Shown: positions 24,830 through 34,444, counted from the first letter of the stretch. The stretch is 64,000 nucleotides of DNA from Amycolatopsis sp. EV170708-02-1 (GCF_022479115.1 NZ_CP092497.1:1550001-1614000); one strand, 5' to 3'. Program-made: numbers and translations. The notes: generated from the letters alone by a model not told the origin.

Positions 24830-25935
24830 CCCGGCACCTCCACGGTGAGTGTCAGGCCCTGTCCTTCGGCGGACTCGACCGAGACCCGGCCACCGAGCCC
24901 GGCGACCCGCTCGCGGAGTCCGATGAGGCCGAAACCCTTGTCCGGCAGGGAATCCGCGGCGATCCCGAGGCCGTCGTCGCGGACCTCGAGGCGCACGAGA
25001 TCGGTGACGCCGTAGTCGAGCACCACGGTCGCGGCCTTGGCCCGCGCGTGCTTGCGCACGTTGGTCAGTCCCTCCTGGGCCGCCCGGAACAGCGACTCCT
25101 CCACGTCTGCGCGGGTGTCCCGCGCGGTGCCCTTGACCTCGAACCCGGTCGGCACTCCTGCCGCGGAAGCCTCGTCCGCCAGCGTCCGCAACGCGTCCGT
25201 GAGCGGCTCGGAGCGCGGTTCCCGCAACGCCGACACCGACCGGCGGACCTCCGCCAGCGCCTCGCGCGACTGGTCCTGTGCCTTGGCGAGCATCCCGTCG
25301 GCCCGCTCGGTGTCACCGGTGCCGATCACCGCGCGGGCTGCCTGCAACATCATCTGGACGACCGTGAGGTGGTGGCCGAGCCCGTCGTGGATGTCGCGCG
25401 CGAGCCGGTTGCGTTCCTGGATGGTCGCGAGCTGTTCGGCCTGGGCGGCCTGGTCGCGAAGACGTTCGTGGGCCTCGGCCAGCTCTTCGCGCGCCCGCTT
25501 CTCCCGGACGACCAGCTCGGTCACCACGGCGGCGAAGACCATGACCGCCAGCGTCCCGAGCCCTTCGCGGAGCCCGTCCATCGGCGCCATCGGCAGGTGG
25601 ATGAGCGGGATCAGCACCGCGACCCCGAATGCCACCGGCAACGGCAGCAGCAACACGGTGTGGCAGACCAGGACCACGAGAAGCAGGACCGCCCCGACGG
25701 CGGCGCCCGAAAGCGAGAACAGGGTGAAGCCGAGCGGTAACTGAACGCAGACGTACGCGATCGCCCACCCACGTCCGTGCTTCTGCACCCAAGGGAAACC
25801 GACGATCGCGATCGCCGCGTAGACCAGCCCGGCGAGGAGCGTCGGCAGCACGAGCGTCTCGTACTTGGCCGAGCCGAGCGGCAACGTCACGTACGCGACG
25901 AGGGTCAGCACCGCCAGAGCCCGATTCACGGACAC
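24826..25935 (-). CDS. DesK/LiaS-type sensor histidine kinase
   Basis: A 369-residue kinase with about five or six membrane segments in the first 150 residues, a coiled linker (REELAEAHERLRDQAAQAEQL), a HisKA_3 dimerisation domain with the phospho-histidine in RNRLARDIHDGLGHHLT, and an ATPase domain ending DDGLGIAADSLPDKGFGLIG. The small membrane domain without a large external loop suggests sensing within the membrane or envelope. The start is GTG at 25935; another GTG two codons later is possible. Confidence 0.9.
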   Translation of the reverse strand: MSVNRALAVLTLVAYVTLPLGSAKYETLVLPTLLAGLVYAAIAIVGFPWVQKHGRGWAIAYVCVQLPLGFTLFSLSGAAVGAVLLLVVLVCHTVLLLPLPVAFGVAVLIPLIHLPMAPMDGLREGLGTLAVMVFAAVVTELVVREKRAREELAEAHERLRDQAAQAEQLATIQERNRLARDIHDGLGHHLTVVQMMLQAARAVIGTGDTERADGMLAKAQDQSREALAEVRRSVSALREPRSEPLTDALRTLADEASAAGVPTGFEVKGTARDTRADVEESLFRAAQEGLTNVRKHARAKAATVVLDYGVTDLVRLEVRDDGLGIAADSLPDKGFGLIGLRERVAGLGGRVSVESAEGQGLTLTVEVPG

Positions 25936-25949
25936 ACAATGCCACGAGT

Positions 25950-26017
25950 CCCGCGTTTAGTCCTCTGAATGCGGTCCTTGCGCGCGCAACTACCGCATTC
26001 AGAGGACGAAACGCGGG
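25950..26017. terminator. 26-bp-arm palindrome after the LacI-type gene
   Basis: Arms 25950-25975 and 25992-26017 (core TCCTCTGAATGCGGT) match at 25 of 26 positions around a 16-bp loop. It starts 3 bp past the stop of the leftward LacI-type gene and precedes the kinase gene, so it should terminate the former. No second copy was noticed in the window. Confidence 0.6.
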
Positions 26018-26019
26018 GG

Positions 26020-27018
26020 TCAGGCGATGGTGCTGTTCCGGATCTCCAGCGAGAACGGCGTCTGGACGTCTTCCGGTTCGAGGTCGCTCCCGCCCGCGAT
26101 ACGCCGTCGCAGCAGATCGACGGCGGCCCGCGCGATCGCCGCCTTGTCCGGAGCGATCGTGGTCAGCGAAGGCAGGCTGTACGCGCTCTCCTCGTTGTTG
26201 TCGAAGCCGACGATCGCCATGTCCGACGGCACCTGGACCCCGCGTTCGGCCGCGGCGCGAAGGGCGCCGATGGCGAGAAGGTCGTTGAAGCAGAAGACCG
26301 CGTCCGGCGGCTCCGGCAGCGCGAGGAGATGCGCCATCGCTTCGGCGCCGTTGGCGCGGTGGTAGCGCAGGGCGGGCAGGACCAGTTCCGGGATGGGCGC
26401 GAGCCCCGCCTCTTCGAGCGCGGAGTGGTAGCCCTCCAGCCGTTGCGCGGCGGTGTGCCGCTGCGGATGCGCGCCGATCGCGGCGATCCGGCGGCGGCCG
26501 AGCGAGATGAGGTGCCGCACCGCGATCCGCGCGGCCTGGACGTTGTCGATGCCGACGTGGTCTATCGGCACGTCGACGACGTGCTCGCCGAGCATCACCA
26601 GCGGCACACCCGGCGCGAGATCCTCGAAGTCGTTGGTGTGCAGCGCTTCCGGGCTGATGATCGCGCCGTCGATCAGATGCGGACCCAGCGCGGACAGGGC
26701 GTTGCGCTCACGTTCCCTGGTGCCGAGGGTCTGTTCGATGAGGACGTTCCACTCGTGCTCCTGTGCCGCCTGCAGCACCAGGCCGGCCAGCTCGCCGAAG
26801 TACGGGATGCTCAGTTCGGGCAGCATCAGCCCGAGGAACCCGGTGCGCCCGCGGCGGAGGTTGCGGGCACCGAGATTGGGCCGGTATCCGGTGGAGGCCA
26901 GTGCCTCCTCGACGCGTTTGCGGTTCTCCGGCTTGACGAAGTCGTAGCCGTTGACCACGTTCGACACGGTCTTGACCGAGACGCCCGCAAGCTTGGCGAC
27001 GTCCTTGAGCGTGGCCAC
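26020..27018 (-). CDS. LacI-family transcriptional regulator
   Basis: This 332-residue repressor begins MATLKDVAKLAGVSVKTVSN, the LacI helix-turn-helix, with the hinge helix RVEEALASTGYRPN. A periplasmic-binding-protein-like sensor domain follows. The start is the GTG at 27018 with GGAGGGGAG upstream; an in-frame extension to 27141 runs through the operator and is not real. It is divergent from the sugar importer, and a LacI-type operator lies between them at 27081-27109, so it probably represses the importer and glycosidase genes until a furanose sugar binds. Confidence 0.92.
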   Translation of the reverse strand: MATLKDVAKLAGVSVKTVSNVVNGYDFVKPENRKRVEEALASTGYRPNLGARNLRRGRTGFLGLMLPELSIPYFGELAGLVLQAAQEHEWNVLIEQTLGTRERERNALSALGPHLIDGAIISPEALHTNDFEDLAPGVPLVMLGEHVVDVPIDHVGIDNVQAARIAVRHLISLGRRRIAAIGAHPQRHTAAQRLEGYHSALEEAGLAPIPELVLPALRYHRANGAEAMAHLLALPEPPDAVFCFNDLLAIGALRAAAERGVQVPSDMAIVGFDNNEESAYSLPSLTTIAPDKAAIARAAVDLLRRRIAGGSDLEPEDVQTPFSLEIRNSTIA

Positions 27019-27080
27019 CCTCGCTCCCCTCCGCAGTGCTCCGGTACAGATCCGGGACAGCCTAGCCGCGCGAACGGCGG

Positions 27081-27109
27081 ATTTACAACGTTGTACCAAC
27101 GATGTAAAT
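27081..27109. promoter_or_regulatory. LacI-type operator
   Basis: A 29-bp palindrome with arms ATTTACAACGTTG and CAACGATGTAAAT separated by TAC. One mismatch breaks the symmetry, and a perfect 12-bp palindrome TACAACGTTGTA with a central CG lies inside it. It sits between the divergent regulator and importer genes and is conspicuously A+T-rich for this genome. Confidence 0.75.
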
Positions 27110-27179
27110 CTGGCATCGTCCCTATGAGTGACATGGGTCACCGCAGACCCGTGTGCTCGACTTCCCCGAGGAGCGATCG

Positions 27180-28247
27180 ATGTCCCTGCCCATCCGCCGC
27201 ACCCTGCTCCTGGTGACCGGCCTCGCGCTCGCGCTGACGGCCTGCACCAGCCGCGAGACCCAGCAATCCGCCCCGTCGGGGGCGGGGCCCGCCGCTTCGG
27301 CGGCGCCGAACCAGGCCGCGGGGCCCGGATGCGCCCGCGAGAAGACCGGCTACCCGCAGGTGGACGTGAAGAACGCGGTCATCGGCTTCTCCCAGTCGGA
27401 GAAGGAGGCGAACCCGTTCCGGATCGCCGAGACACAGTCCATCAAGGACGAAGCGAAGAAACTCGGTGTCCCGGACGGCAAACTCCTGGTCACCAACGCG
27501 CAGAGCGATCTCAACAAGCAGGTCAGCGACATCAAGTCGCTGCTGGACCGGGGCGCGCAACTGCTCATCGTGGCCCCGCTGAACTCCGACGGCCTCCAGC
27601 CCGCCCTCGACGCGGCAAAGGCCAAGAAGGTCCCGGTCATCACGATCGACCGCAAGGTGACCTCGCAGCCGTGCACCGACTACCTGACCTTCATCGGCTC
27701 GAACTTCGTCGAGCAGGGCAAGCGCGCGGCGCAGGAGATGGTGAAGGCCACCGGCGGCACCGGCAAGGTCGCGATCCTGCTCGGCGCGTCCGGCAACAAC
27801 GTGACCACCGACCGCACCAAGGGTTTCAAGGACGAGATCGCCGCGACCACGGGTATCCAGGTCGTCGCCGAGCAGACCGGTGAGTTCGACCGGTCCAAGG
27901 GCCAGGCGGTCATGGAGCAGCTCATCCAGAGCAACCCCGAGATCACCGCGGTCTACGCCGAGAACGACGAGATGGGCATCGGCGCGGTCACCGCGCTCAA
28001 GGCCGCGGGCAAGACGCCGGGCAAGGACGTCAAGATCGTCTCGATCGACGGCACCCGCAACGCCGTGCAGCTCATCGCCGACGGCAGCTACAACGCGGTG
28101 ATCGAGTCCAACCCGCGCTTCGGCCCGCTCGCCTTCTCGACTCTGCAGGACTTCGCCGCCGGCAAGGAGATCCCGCCGACCGTGGTCATCTCCGACGACC
28201 AGTACGACTCGGCGAACGCCGCGCAGAAGCTCGGGAACGCGTACTGA
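27180..28247 (+). CDS. Sugar ABC transporter substrate-binding lipoprotein (YtfQ-like)
   Basis: A 355-residue binding protein. The signal sequence ends in the lipobox LTAC (about residues 18-21), giving a lipid-anchored extracellular receptor. The mature part opens VIGFSQSEKEANPFRIAETQSI and continues with LLIVAPLNSDGLQPALDAAK and VITIDRKV, close to E. coli YtfQ, the galactofuranose receptor. The start is the ATG at 27180 with GAGGAG upstream rather than the GTG at 27153. It is the first gene of a four-gene importer operon. Substrate assignment is by resemblance and by the linked glycosidase. Confidence 0.9.
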   Translation: MSLPIRRTLLLVTGLALALTACTSRETQQSAPSGAGPAASAAPNQAAGPGCAREKTGYPQVDVKNAVIGFSQSEKEANPFRIAETQSIKDEAKKLGVPDGKLLVTNAQSDLNKQVSDIKSLLDRGAQLLIVAPLNSDGLQPALDAAKAKKVPVITIDRKVTSQPCTDYLTFIGSNFVEQGKRAAQEMVKATGGTGKVAILLGASGNNVTTDRTKGFKDEIAATTGIQVVAEQTGEFDRSKGQAVMEQLIQSNPEITAVYAENDEMGIGAVTALKAAGKTPGKDVKIVSIDGTRNAVQLIADGSYNAVIESNPRFGPLAFSTLQDFAAGKEIPPTVVISDDQYDSANAAQKLGNAY

Positions 28248-28249
28248 CG

Positions 28250-29722
28250 ATGGAACCGGTTCTCGAGGTCGAAGGCGTGACGAAGACGTTCGCCGGGGTG
28301 CGCGCGCTCGACGACGTGTCGTTCGCGCTGCGGCCGGGCGAGGTGCACGCGCTGGTGGGCGAGAACGGCGCCGGGAAGTCGACGCTGATCAAGGTGCTCA
28401 CCGGCGTGCACAAGCCGGATTCCGGCACGATCCACGCGCGGGGCGCGATCTCCACGATCTACCAGGAGGTCAACCTCATCCCGCTGATGAGCGTGGCGAG
28501 CAACGTGTATCTCGGCCGCGAGCCGAGGAAACGGTTCGGGCTGGTCGACTGGGCGCGGATGAACGCCGACGCGGCGGCCCTGCTGGCGGACTACGGCATC
28601 GACACCGACGTGCGGCGTCCACTCGGGACACTGAGTGTCGGCGCGCAGCAGATGGTCGCGCTCGCCCGCGCGGTGTCGGTCGACGCCGACGTCGTGATCA
28701 TGGACGAGCCGACGTCTTCGTTGGAGCCGCGCGAGGTCGAGACGCTGTTCGAGGTCATCGGCAGGCTGCACGAACGCGGGATCGCGATCGTGTATGTCAG
28801 CCACCGGATGGACGAGCTGTACCGGATCTGTGAACGGGTCACGGTGCTGCGGGACGGCAAGCGGGTCCACACCGGACCGCTCGCCGACCTGCCGCGGCTG
28901 GAACTGGTGTCGATGATGCTCGGCCGCAGCGTCGGCGACATCCGCTCGCACGGGGCGACGGCCTTCGAGGGCGACCACGAGACAGGCCGGGAACCGGTGC
29001 TGCGCGCGGAGAACCTCACCAGCGGCAACCGGCTGGGCGGTGTCTCGGTGGAGATCAAACCCGGCGAGATCGTCGGCCTCGCGGGGCTGCTCGGCTCCGG
29101 CCGCACGGAGACGGCGCGGGCGATCGTCGGCGACCTGCCGCTCTCCGGCGGCACGGTGCTCGTCGGTGGAAAGGAAGTCCCGCAAGGGAATGTGGCGGCC
29201 GCGATGCGCGCGGGCGTCAGCATGCTCGCCGAGGACCGCAAGACCGAGGGCATCATCCCGCATCTGTCCGTGCGGGAGAACATCGTGCTCGCCGCGTTGC
29301 CGAAGCTGTCCCGTTTCGGCCTGGTCAGCCGGGCCCGCCAGGACAGGATCGTCGACACGTTCGTGAAACGCCTGCGGATCAAGGTGTCGAGCCCGGACCA
29401 GAAGGTCGCCGAACTCTCCGGCGGCAATCAGCAGAAGGTGCTGCTGGCCCGCTGGCTCTGCACCGAGCCGAAGGTGCTGCTGCTCGACGAGCCGACCCGG
29501 GGTATCGACGTCGGCGCGAAGGCGGAGGTGCAGGCGCTCATCGACGAACTCGCGAAGGAAGGGCTCGCCGTCCTGCTGATCTCGTCGGAGATGGAGGAGC
29601 TCCTCGACGGGGCCGATCGGCTGATCGTGCTCAAGGACGGCGCGGTGGTCGGGGAACTCGCGGGCGAGCAGCTGACCCAGGACCACGTGCTGGCCGCGAT
29701 CGCTTCGGGTGGCGCGGAATGA
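28250..29722 (+). CDS. Sugar ABC transporter ATPase (YtfR/RbsA-like, two domains)
   Basis: This 490-residue protein carries two ATP-binding halves. The first has Walker A VGENGAGKST, signature LSVGAQQMVALARAV and Walker B VVIMDEPTS. The second has a degenerate Walker A (GLLGSGRTE), signature ELSGGNQQKVLLARWL and Walker B VLLLDEPTRGIDVGAK, as usual in RbsA/YtfR proteins. It powers import through the two permeases downstream. It starts 3 bp after the receptor gene and overlaps the next gene by 4 bp. Confidence 0.94.
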   Translation: MEPVLEVEGVTKTFAGVRALDDVSFALRPGEVHALVGENGAGKSTLIKVLTGVHKPDSGTIHARGAISTIYQEVNLIPLMSVASNVYLGREPRKRFGLVDWARMNADAAALLADYGIDTDVRRPLGTLSVGAQQMVALARAVSVDADVVIMDEPTSSLEPREVETLFEVIGRLHERGIAIVYVSHRMDELYRICERVTVLRDGKRVHTGPLADLPRLELVSMMLGRSVGDIRSHGATAFEGDHETGREPVLRAENLTSGNRLGGVSVEIKPGEIVGLAGLLGSGRTETARAIVGDLPLSGGTVLVGGKEVPQGNVAAAMRAGVSMLAEDRKTEGIIPHLSVRENIVLAALPKLSRFGLVSRARQDRIVDTFVKRLRIKVSSPDQKVAELSGGNQQKVLLARWLCTEPKVLLLDEPTRGIDVGAKAEVQALIDELAKEGLAVLLISSEMEELLDGADRLIVLKDGAVVGELAGEQLTQDHVLAAIASGGAE

Positions 29723-30717
29723 CCAGCACCCAGCGCAGAACGGAGGAACCGGGGCCCGCCATGACGGATACGGCGAAAACGGTGGACCGGACCCGGGTGG
29801 CGCGGTGGCTGCAGGAGTACGGCGTGTACGTCGCCGTGGTCGCGCTCGTGCTGTTCAACATCGCGTTCACGGCGAACTTCCTGACCGTCGGCAACTTCCG
29901 CACCCAGCTCATCCAGGCCGCGCCGGTTCTGGTGGTCGCGCTCGGGATGGCGCTGGTGATCGGCACCGAAGGCGTCGATCTGTCGGTCGGCGCGGTGATG
30001 GCGCTCTCGGCCGCGCTCGTCCCGCTGTACCTCGGCGCCGGAACCCTGCCGGCGGTGGCGGTCGCGCTGGCGGCGGGGCTGGCCGCGGGAACACTGAACG
30101 GGGTGCTCGTCGCGAAAGTCGGGATCCAGCCGATCGTGGCGACACTCGCCTTGCTCGTCGGCGGCCGAGGGCTCGCGCTCGTCCTCGCCGACGGCCAGCT
30201 GATCCAGCTGCACGATCCGGATTTCCTCGCGCTCGGCAACGGCGAGGTGCTCGGGATCCCGGTGAGCGTGCTCATCGCGGCCGTACTGGCCGTGCTGGTG
30301 GCGGCGCTGGTCGGGAAGACGGCGTTCGGCAGGCGGCTGGTCGCGATCGGCGGCAACCGCCGGGCCAGTGTGCTCGCCGGGCTTCCGGTCAACCGCGTCC
30401 TCATCGGCGTCTACGCGATCTGCGGGCTGCTGGCGGCACTCGCCGGGGTGCTCTCCACGGCCAGGCTCGGCGCCGGCGACCCCGCGGACGCCGGCTTGCT
30501 GATGGAACTGTCCGCGATCACCGCGGTCGTGGTCGGCGGCACCCCGCTGACGGGTGGCCGCGTCCGCATCCTCGGCACGGTGATGGGTGTCCTGCTCATG
30601 CAGCTCGTCCGCGCCACGCTCATCAAGCACAACCTGCCGGATTCGACCGCGCAGATGATCCAGGCCGCGATCATCGTCGGCGCGGTGTACGTCGCACGGG
30701 AACGGAGCAGCCGATGA
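29719..30717 (+). CDS. Sugar ABC transporter permease 1 (YtfT-like)
   Basis: A 332-residue BPD_transp_2-family permease with about nine or ten membrane segments. The family motifs are ALGMALVIGTEGVDLSVGAVMALSA-like (around residue 75) and VVGGTPLTGGRVRILGT near the C-terminus. The ATG overlaps the ATPase stop (ATGA). A second ATG at 29761 is also possible. It forms the channel with permease 2, as in the ytfQ-ytfR-ytfT-yjfF gene order. Confidence 0.92.
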   Translation: MTSTQRRTEEPGPAMTDTAKTVDRTRVARWLQEYGVYVAVVALVLFNIAFTANFLTVGNFRTQLIQAAPVLVVALGMALVIGTEGVDLSVGAVMALSAALVPLYLGAGTLPAVAVALAAGLAAGTLNGVLVAKVGIQPIVATLALLVGGRGLALVLADGQLIQLHDPDFLALGNGEVLGIPVSVLIAAVLAVLVAALVGKTAFGRRLVAIGGNRRASVLAGLPVNRVLIGVYAICGLLAALAGVLSTARLGAGDPADAGLLMELSAITAVVVGGTPLTGGRVRILGTVMGVLLMQLVRATLIKHNLPDSTAQMIQAAIIVGAVYVARERSSR

Positions 30718-31706
30718 CCGCGGCGCCCACGATGGCCGCCCAGGACTCCACCCGGCGCGAGCTCATGACCGGGGTCCTGCAGAAACAGGGCGCGGCGATC
30801 GCGCTGGTGCTCATGGTCGCCGTCGCGTGGCTGCTGTTCCCGCGCTTCGGCAGCCTGGACAACCTGCGCGACATCGCGTTGCAGAGCTCGTTCCTCGCGA
30901 TCATCGCGCTCGGGATGACGTTCGTGATCATCACCGGCGGGATCGACCTGTCCGTGGGGTCCGTCTACGCGCTCGGCGGGGTCCTCGCCGCCTACGGATC
31001 GCAATGGGGCTTCCTCGTCGCGCTGCTGTTGCCCCTGGCGGTGTGCGGGCTGATCGGCTTGATCAACGGCTTGCTCGTCGCGAAGACGGGGATGGCGCCG
31101 TTCATCGTCACGCTCGCGTCGCTGCTGTTCGCTCGCGGGCTGCTGCTCGCGATCACCACCGAGGGCGCGACGACGTACAAGATCCCGGAGGGCGAGGCGT
31201 TCGTCGAACTCGGGCGCGGCACGCTGTTCGGGTTCGGCTATCCGGTGTTCATCGCGGCGGCGCTGTGCCTGATCGGCGGGCTCCTGCTGCGGCGGACACG
31301 GTTCGGGCAAGCGGTGTTCGCGACCGGCGGCTCGGAGCAGTCCGCGAAGCTGATGGGACTGCCGGTGGCGCGCACCAAGGTCACCGTCTACGTGATGAGC
31401 GGTGTGCTTTCCGGGCTCGCGGGCGCGCTCACCGCGGCGTATCTGCAATCCGGGGTCACGGTGATCGGGGTCGGCCTCGAACTGGACGCCATCTCCGTCG
31501 TCGTCATCGGGGGCACCCTGCTGACCGGCGGAATGGGCACGATTCTCGGAACGGTCATCGGCGTGGGCATCCGAACGGTCATCCAGAACGTCATCAACCA
31601 GATAGGAACTCTCGACAGCAACTACCAATCGGTGGTCAGTGGCGCGTTCCTGCTGGTGGTCGTTGTTCTGCAGCGGTCACTGGCCCGCACGACCGCCCGG
31701 AGATAG
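30714..31706 (+). CDS. Sugar ABC transporter permease 2 (YjfF-like)
   Basis: A 330-residue permease of the same family, with FVIITGGIDLSVGSVYALGG and VVIGGTLLTGGMGTILGTV motifs and about nine membrane segments. Its ATG at 30714 overlaps the previous stop by 4 bp. Two different permeases after one receptor and one fused ATPase is the signature of YtfQRT/YjfF-type furanose importers. The glycosidase gene follows after 9 bp. Confidence 0.92.
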   Translation: MTAAPTMAAQDSTRRELMTGVLQKQGAAIALVLMVAVAWLLFPRFGSLDNLRDIALQSSFLAIIALGMTFVIITGGIDLSVGSVYALGGVLAAYGSQWGFLVALLLPLAVCGLIGLINGLLVAKTGMAPFIVTLASLLFARGLLLAITTEGATTYKIPEGEAFVELGRGTLFGFGYPVFIAAALCLIGGLLLRRTRFGQAVFATGGSEQSAKLMGLPVARTKVTVYVMSGVLSGLAGALTAAYLQSGVTVIGVGLELDAISVVVIGGTLLTGGMGTILGTVIGVGIRTVIQNVINQIGTLDSNYQSVVSGAFLLVVVVLQRSLARTTARR

Positions 31707-31715
31707 GGAGATCGC

Positions 31716-34439
31716 ATGCACCGAAGAACCGCGCGCGCCCTGAGCGTCGTGGCCGGTCTGCTGGCCGCCGCGACGACACTCGTCCCCGTCGCCCAAGCCG
31801 CTCCCGTGCCACTCCCGACCCCGTGGACGGACCAGGTCTCGCCGTCGAACGCGCTGCCCGAGTACCCGCGTCCGCAGCTGGTGCGGTCGGAATGGCTCAA
31901 CCTCAACGGAACCTGGGGGTTCACCGGCGCGCCGAACCTGAATTCGCCGCCGATCGGCAGGCCGTTGAGCGAAAACGTACTCGTGCCCTACCCGATCGAA
32001 TCGATGCTTTCGGGGATCAAACGGCATGAGGACAACATGTTCTACCGCCGGACGTTCACCGTTCCGTCCACTTGGGACGGACGGCGGGTGAAGCTCAACT
32101 TCGGCGCCGTCACCTGGGAGACCAGGGTCTGGGTCAACGGGACGTCGATCGGAAGCCACACCGGTGGTTTCGACGCGTTCTCGTTCGACATCACGCCGGC
32201 TTTGAAGGCGGGGGAGAACGAGATCGTCGTCGGCGTCGCCTCGCCGGTCGACGGCAGCCGGTACCCGGTGGGGAAGCAGCGCAAGGCGCCCAGCGGCATC
32301 TTCTACACGGCCGCCTCGGGGATCTGGCAGACCGTCTGGCTGGAACCGGTCCGGGCCGAGCACATCACGCGGCTCGACACCACGCCCGACGTCCCGGGTG
32401 GCGCGCTCGACCTCGTCGTCCAGGGCACACCCGGGCAGCAAGCGACCGCCGAAGTGCTTTCGGGCGGCCAAGTGGTCGGCACCGCCACCGGTGCCGTCGG
32501 GTCCCGTCTGCGGGTCCCGGTGCCGAACGCGCGGCTGTGGTCGCCCGACGACCCGTTCCTCTACGACCTGCGCGTGCGGCTGCCGGGAGGCGACGTCGTC
32601 ACCGGGTACTTCGGCATGCGGTCGCTGGGCAAGGCGATGGTCGGCGGGGTGATGCGGCCGCTGCTCAACGGCAAGTTCGTCTTCCAGCTGGGCACGCTGG
32701 ATCAGGGATATTGGCCGGACGGCATCTACACCGCGCCGACGGACGAGGCCTTGCGGTTCGACCTCGAACGCCAGAAGGCGCTGGGCTTCAACATGGTCCG
32801 CAAGCACATCAAGGTCGAGCCGGCGCGGTGGTTCTATCACGCCGACAAGCTCGGCTTGATGGTCTGGCAGGACATGCCGTCGCTCGACTCGATCGACGAG
32901 GTCCCGAACGGGCACGCGAACTTCGAGTCCGAACTGCGGCGGATGATCGAGCAGCACAAGGGCATCACCTCGATCGTGCAGTGGGTGCCGTTCAACGAGG
33001 GCTGGGGCGAGTACGAGGCCGGGCGCATCGTGGATCTGGTGCGCTCGCTCGACGGCACCCGGCTGATCAACCACAACTCGGGGTCGAACTGCTGTGTGTC
33101 CGATCCGGATCCGGGCAACGGTGACGTGATCGACGACCACGCGTACCAGGTCTCCACCGGCACCAGGCAACCCGACGCGCGAAGGATCGCGGTGCTGGGG
33201 GAGTACGGCGGCCTCGGGCGACGCGTCACCGGGCACGAATGGGAACCGGGCAAGGGCTTCGCGTACGGCGCGCTGTACCCGGACGAGACGTCGCTGACGA
33301 ACCGGTACGTCGAGATCACCAAGCAGGTCGGGCGGTTCGTGCACGGCCGAGGGCTTTCCGCGTCGGTCTACACCGAGCCGTACGACGTCGAGAACGAGGT
33401 CAACGGCTTCTACACCTACGACCGGCGCGTGCTGAAGATGACCGAAGCACGGGTGCGCGAGATCAACCAGAAGGTGCTCGCCATCGCCAAGGGCACCGAG
33501 GTCGGCCGAGGCGAACTCGTGTCGCTCCGGGTCACGACGGCCGGGTACACGGATCGCTACTTGAGGCATCAGGACGACTTCGTCCGCACCGACGTCCTCG
33601 GTGAAGGCAGCGCGGATCTCGGCAAGAAGGACGCGACGTTCTGGGCGCGGCAGGGACTGGCCGACGCGTCGTGCCTGTCGTTCGAGTCGCGGAACTACCC
33701 CGGGCATTTCCTGCGGCACGCGTCGTCGCGGATCCGCAAGGACGCGAACGACGGTTCGGCGCTGTTCGCCGGGGACGCGACCTTCTGCGCGCGGGAAGGC
33801 GCCGGTGGGACCGCGCTGGAGTCGTTCAACCAGCGTGGGGCCTTCATCCGCCACTACGCCGAGACCGTCTATCTCGCGCGCAGCGGCGGGGCGAACCCGT
33901 GGGACACGCCGTCGAGCTTCGCGGCGGACACGACGTGGGCGGCGTCGGTCCCGCTCTGGCGCAGCGGCGCCGATCTGCCGCTGGACCAGGCGCGCTCGTT
34001 CAAGGTGACCACGCCCGGCTTCACGGACCGCTTCCTGCGGCACCGTGACGGCCTCGCGCGGACGGATGTCGTGAACGCGGGAAGCGCGGCGTTGCTGAAG
34101 GCGGACGCGACGTTCGTCGTGCGGCGCGGGCTCGCGGATCCGTCGTGCTACTCGCTGGAGGCGCGCAACTATCCCGGACAGTTCCTGCGGCACGCGGACT
34201 TCCGGGTGCGGCTGGGCGGGAACGACAACACCGAGCTGTTCCGGAAGGACGCGACGTTCTGCGCTCAGCCCGGTGCCGGTGGCGTGCGGTTGGCGTCGGT
34301 CAACGAACTGGGCACGAACATGCGGCATTACGCCGAGGAGGTCTACGTCGCCACCAGCGGCGGTGGCCACCCGTTCGACAACCCGGTCTCGTACGACCAG
34401 GACGTCACTTGGGCGGTCTCGGCGGCCTGGGCTCCGTAG
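31716..34439 (+). CDS. Secreted GH2-family glycosidase with two AbfB modules
   Basis: This 907-residue protein has a signal peptide (residues 1-29, ending AQA), a GH2 sugar-binding and immunoglobulin-like region (WLNLNGTWGF, FYRRTFTVP), and a TIM barrel with NEGWG placing the acid/base at Glu428 and GEYGG placing the nucleophile at Glu496. Two AbfB (CBM42-type, arabinofuranose-binding) repeats follow at about 595-745 and 760-905 (YTDRYLRHQDDFVRTDV; FTDRFLRHRDGLARTDV). It should cut arabinose- or galactose-containing polymers outside the cell, feeding the importer upstream. Exact specificity (galactosidase, arabinosidase or glucuronidase) cannot be read. AGGGAG precedes the ATG, and the gene ends at a palindromic terminator. 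Confidence 0.9.
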   Translation: MHRRTARALSVVAGLLAAATTLVPVAQAAPVPLPTPWTDQVSPSNALPEYPRPQLVRSEWLNLNGTWGFTGAPNLNSPPIGRPLSENVLVPYPIESMLSGIKRHEDNMFYRRTFTVPSTWDGRRVKLNFGAVTWETRVWVNGTSIGSHTGGFDAFSFDITPALKAGENEIVVGVASPVDGSRYPVGKQRKAPSGIFYTAASGIWQTVWLEPVRAEHITRLDTTPDVPGGALDLVVQGTPGQQATAEVLSGGQVVGTATGAVGSRLRVPVPNARLWSPDDPFLYDLRVRLPGGDVVTGYFGMRSLGKAMVGGVMRPLLNGKFVFQLGTLDQGYWPDGIYTAPTDEALRFDLERQKALGFNMVRKHIKVEPARWFYHADKLGLMVWQDMPSLDSIDEVPNGHANFESELRRMIEQHKGITSIVQWVPFNEGWGEYEAGRIVDLVRSLDGTRLINHNSGSNCCVSDPDPGNGDVIDDHAYQVSTGTRQPDARRIAVLGEYGGLGRRVTGHEWEPGKGFAYGALYPDETSLTNRYVEITKQVGRFVHGRGLSASVYTEPYDVENEVNGFYTYDRRVLKMTEARVREINQKVLAIAKGTEVGRGELVSLRVTTAGYTDRYLRHQDDFVRTDVLGEGSADLGKKDATFWARQGLADASCLSFESRNYPGHFLRHASSRIRKDANDGSALFAGDATFCAREGAGGTALESFNQRGAFIRHYAETVYLARSGGANPWDTPSSFAADTTWAASVPLWRSGADLPLDQARSFKVTTPGFTDRFLRHRDGLARTDVVNAGSAALLKADATFVVRRGLADPSCYSLEARNYPGQFLRHADFRVRLGGNDNTELFRKDATFCAQPGAGGVRLASVNELGTNMRHYAEEVYVATSGGGHPFDNPVSYDQDVTWAVSAAWAP

Positions 34440-34444
34440 TGGGT

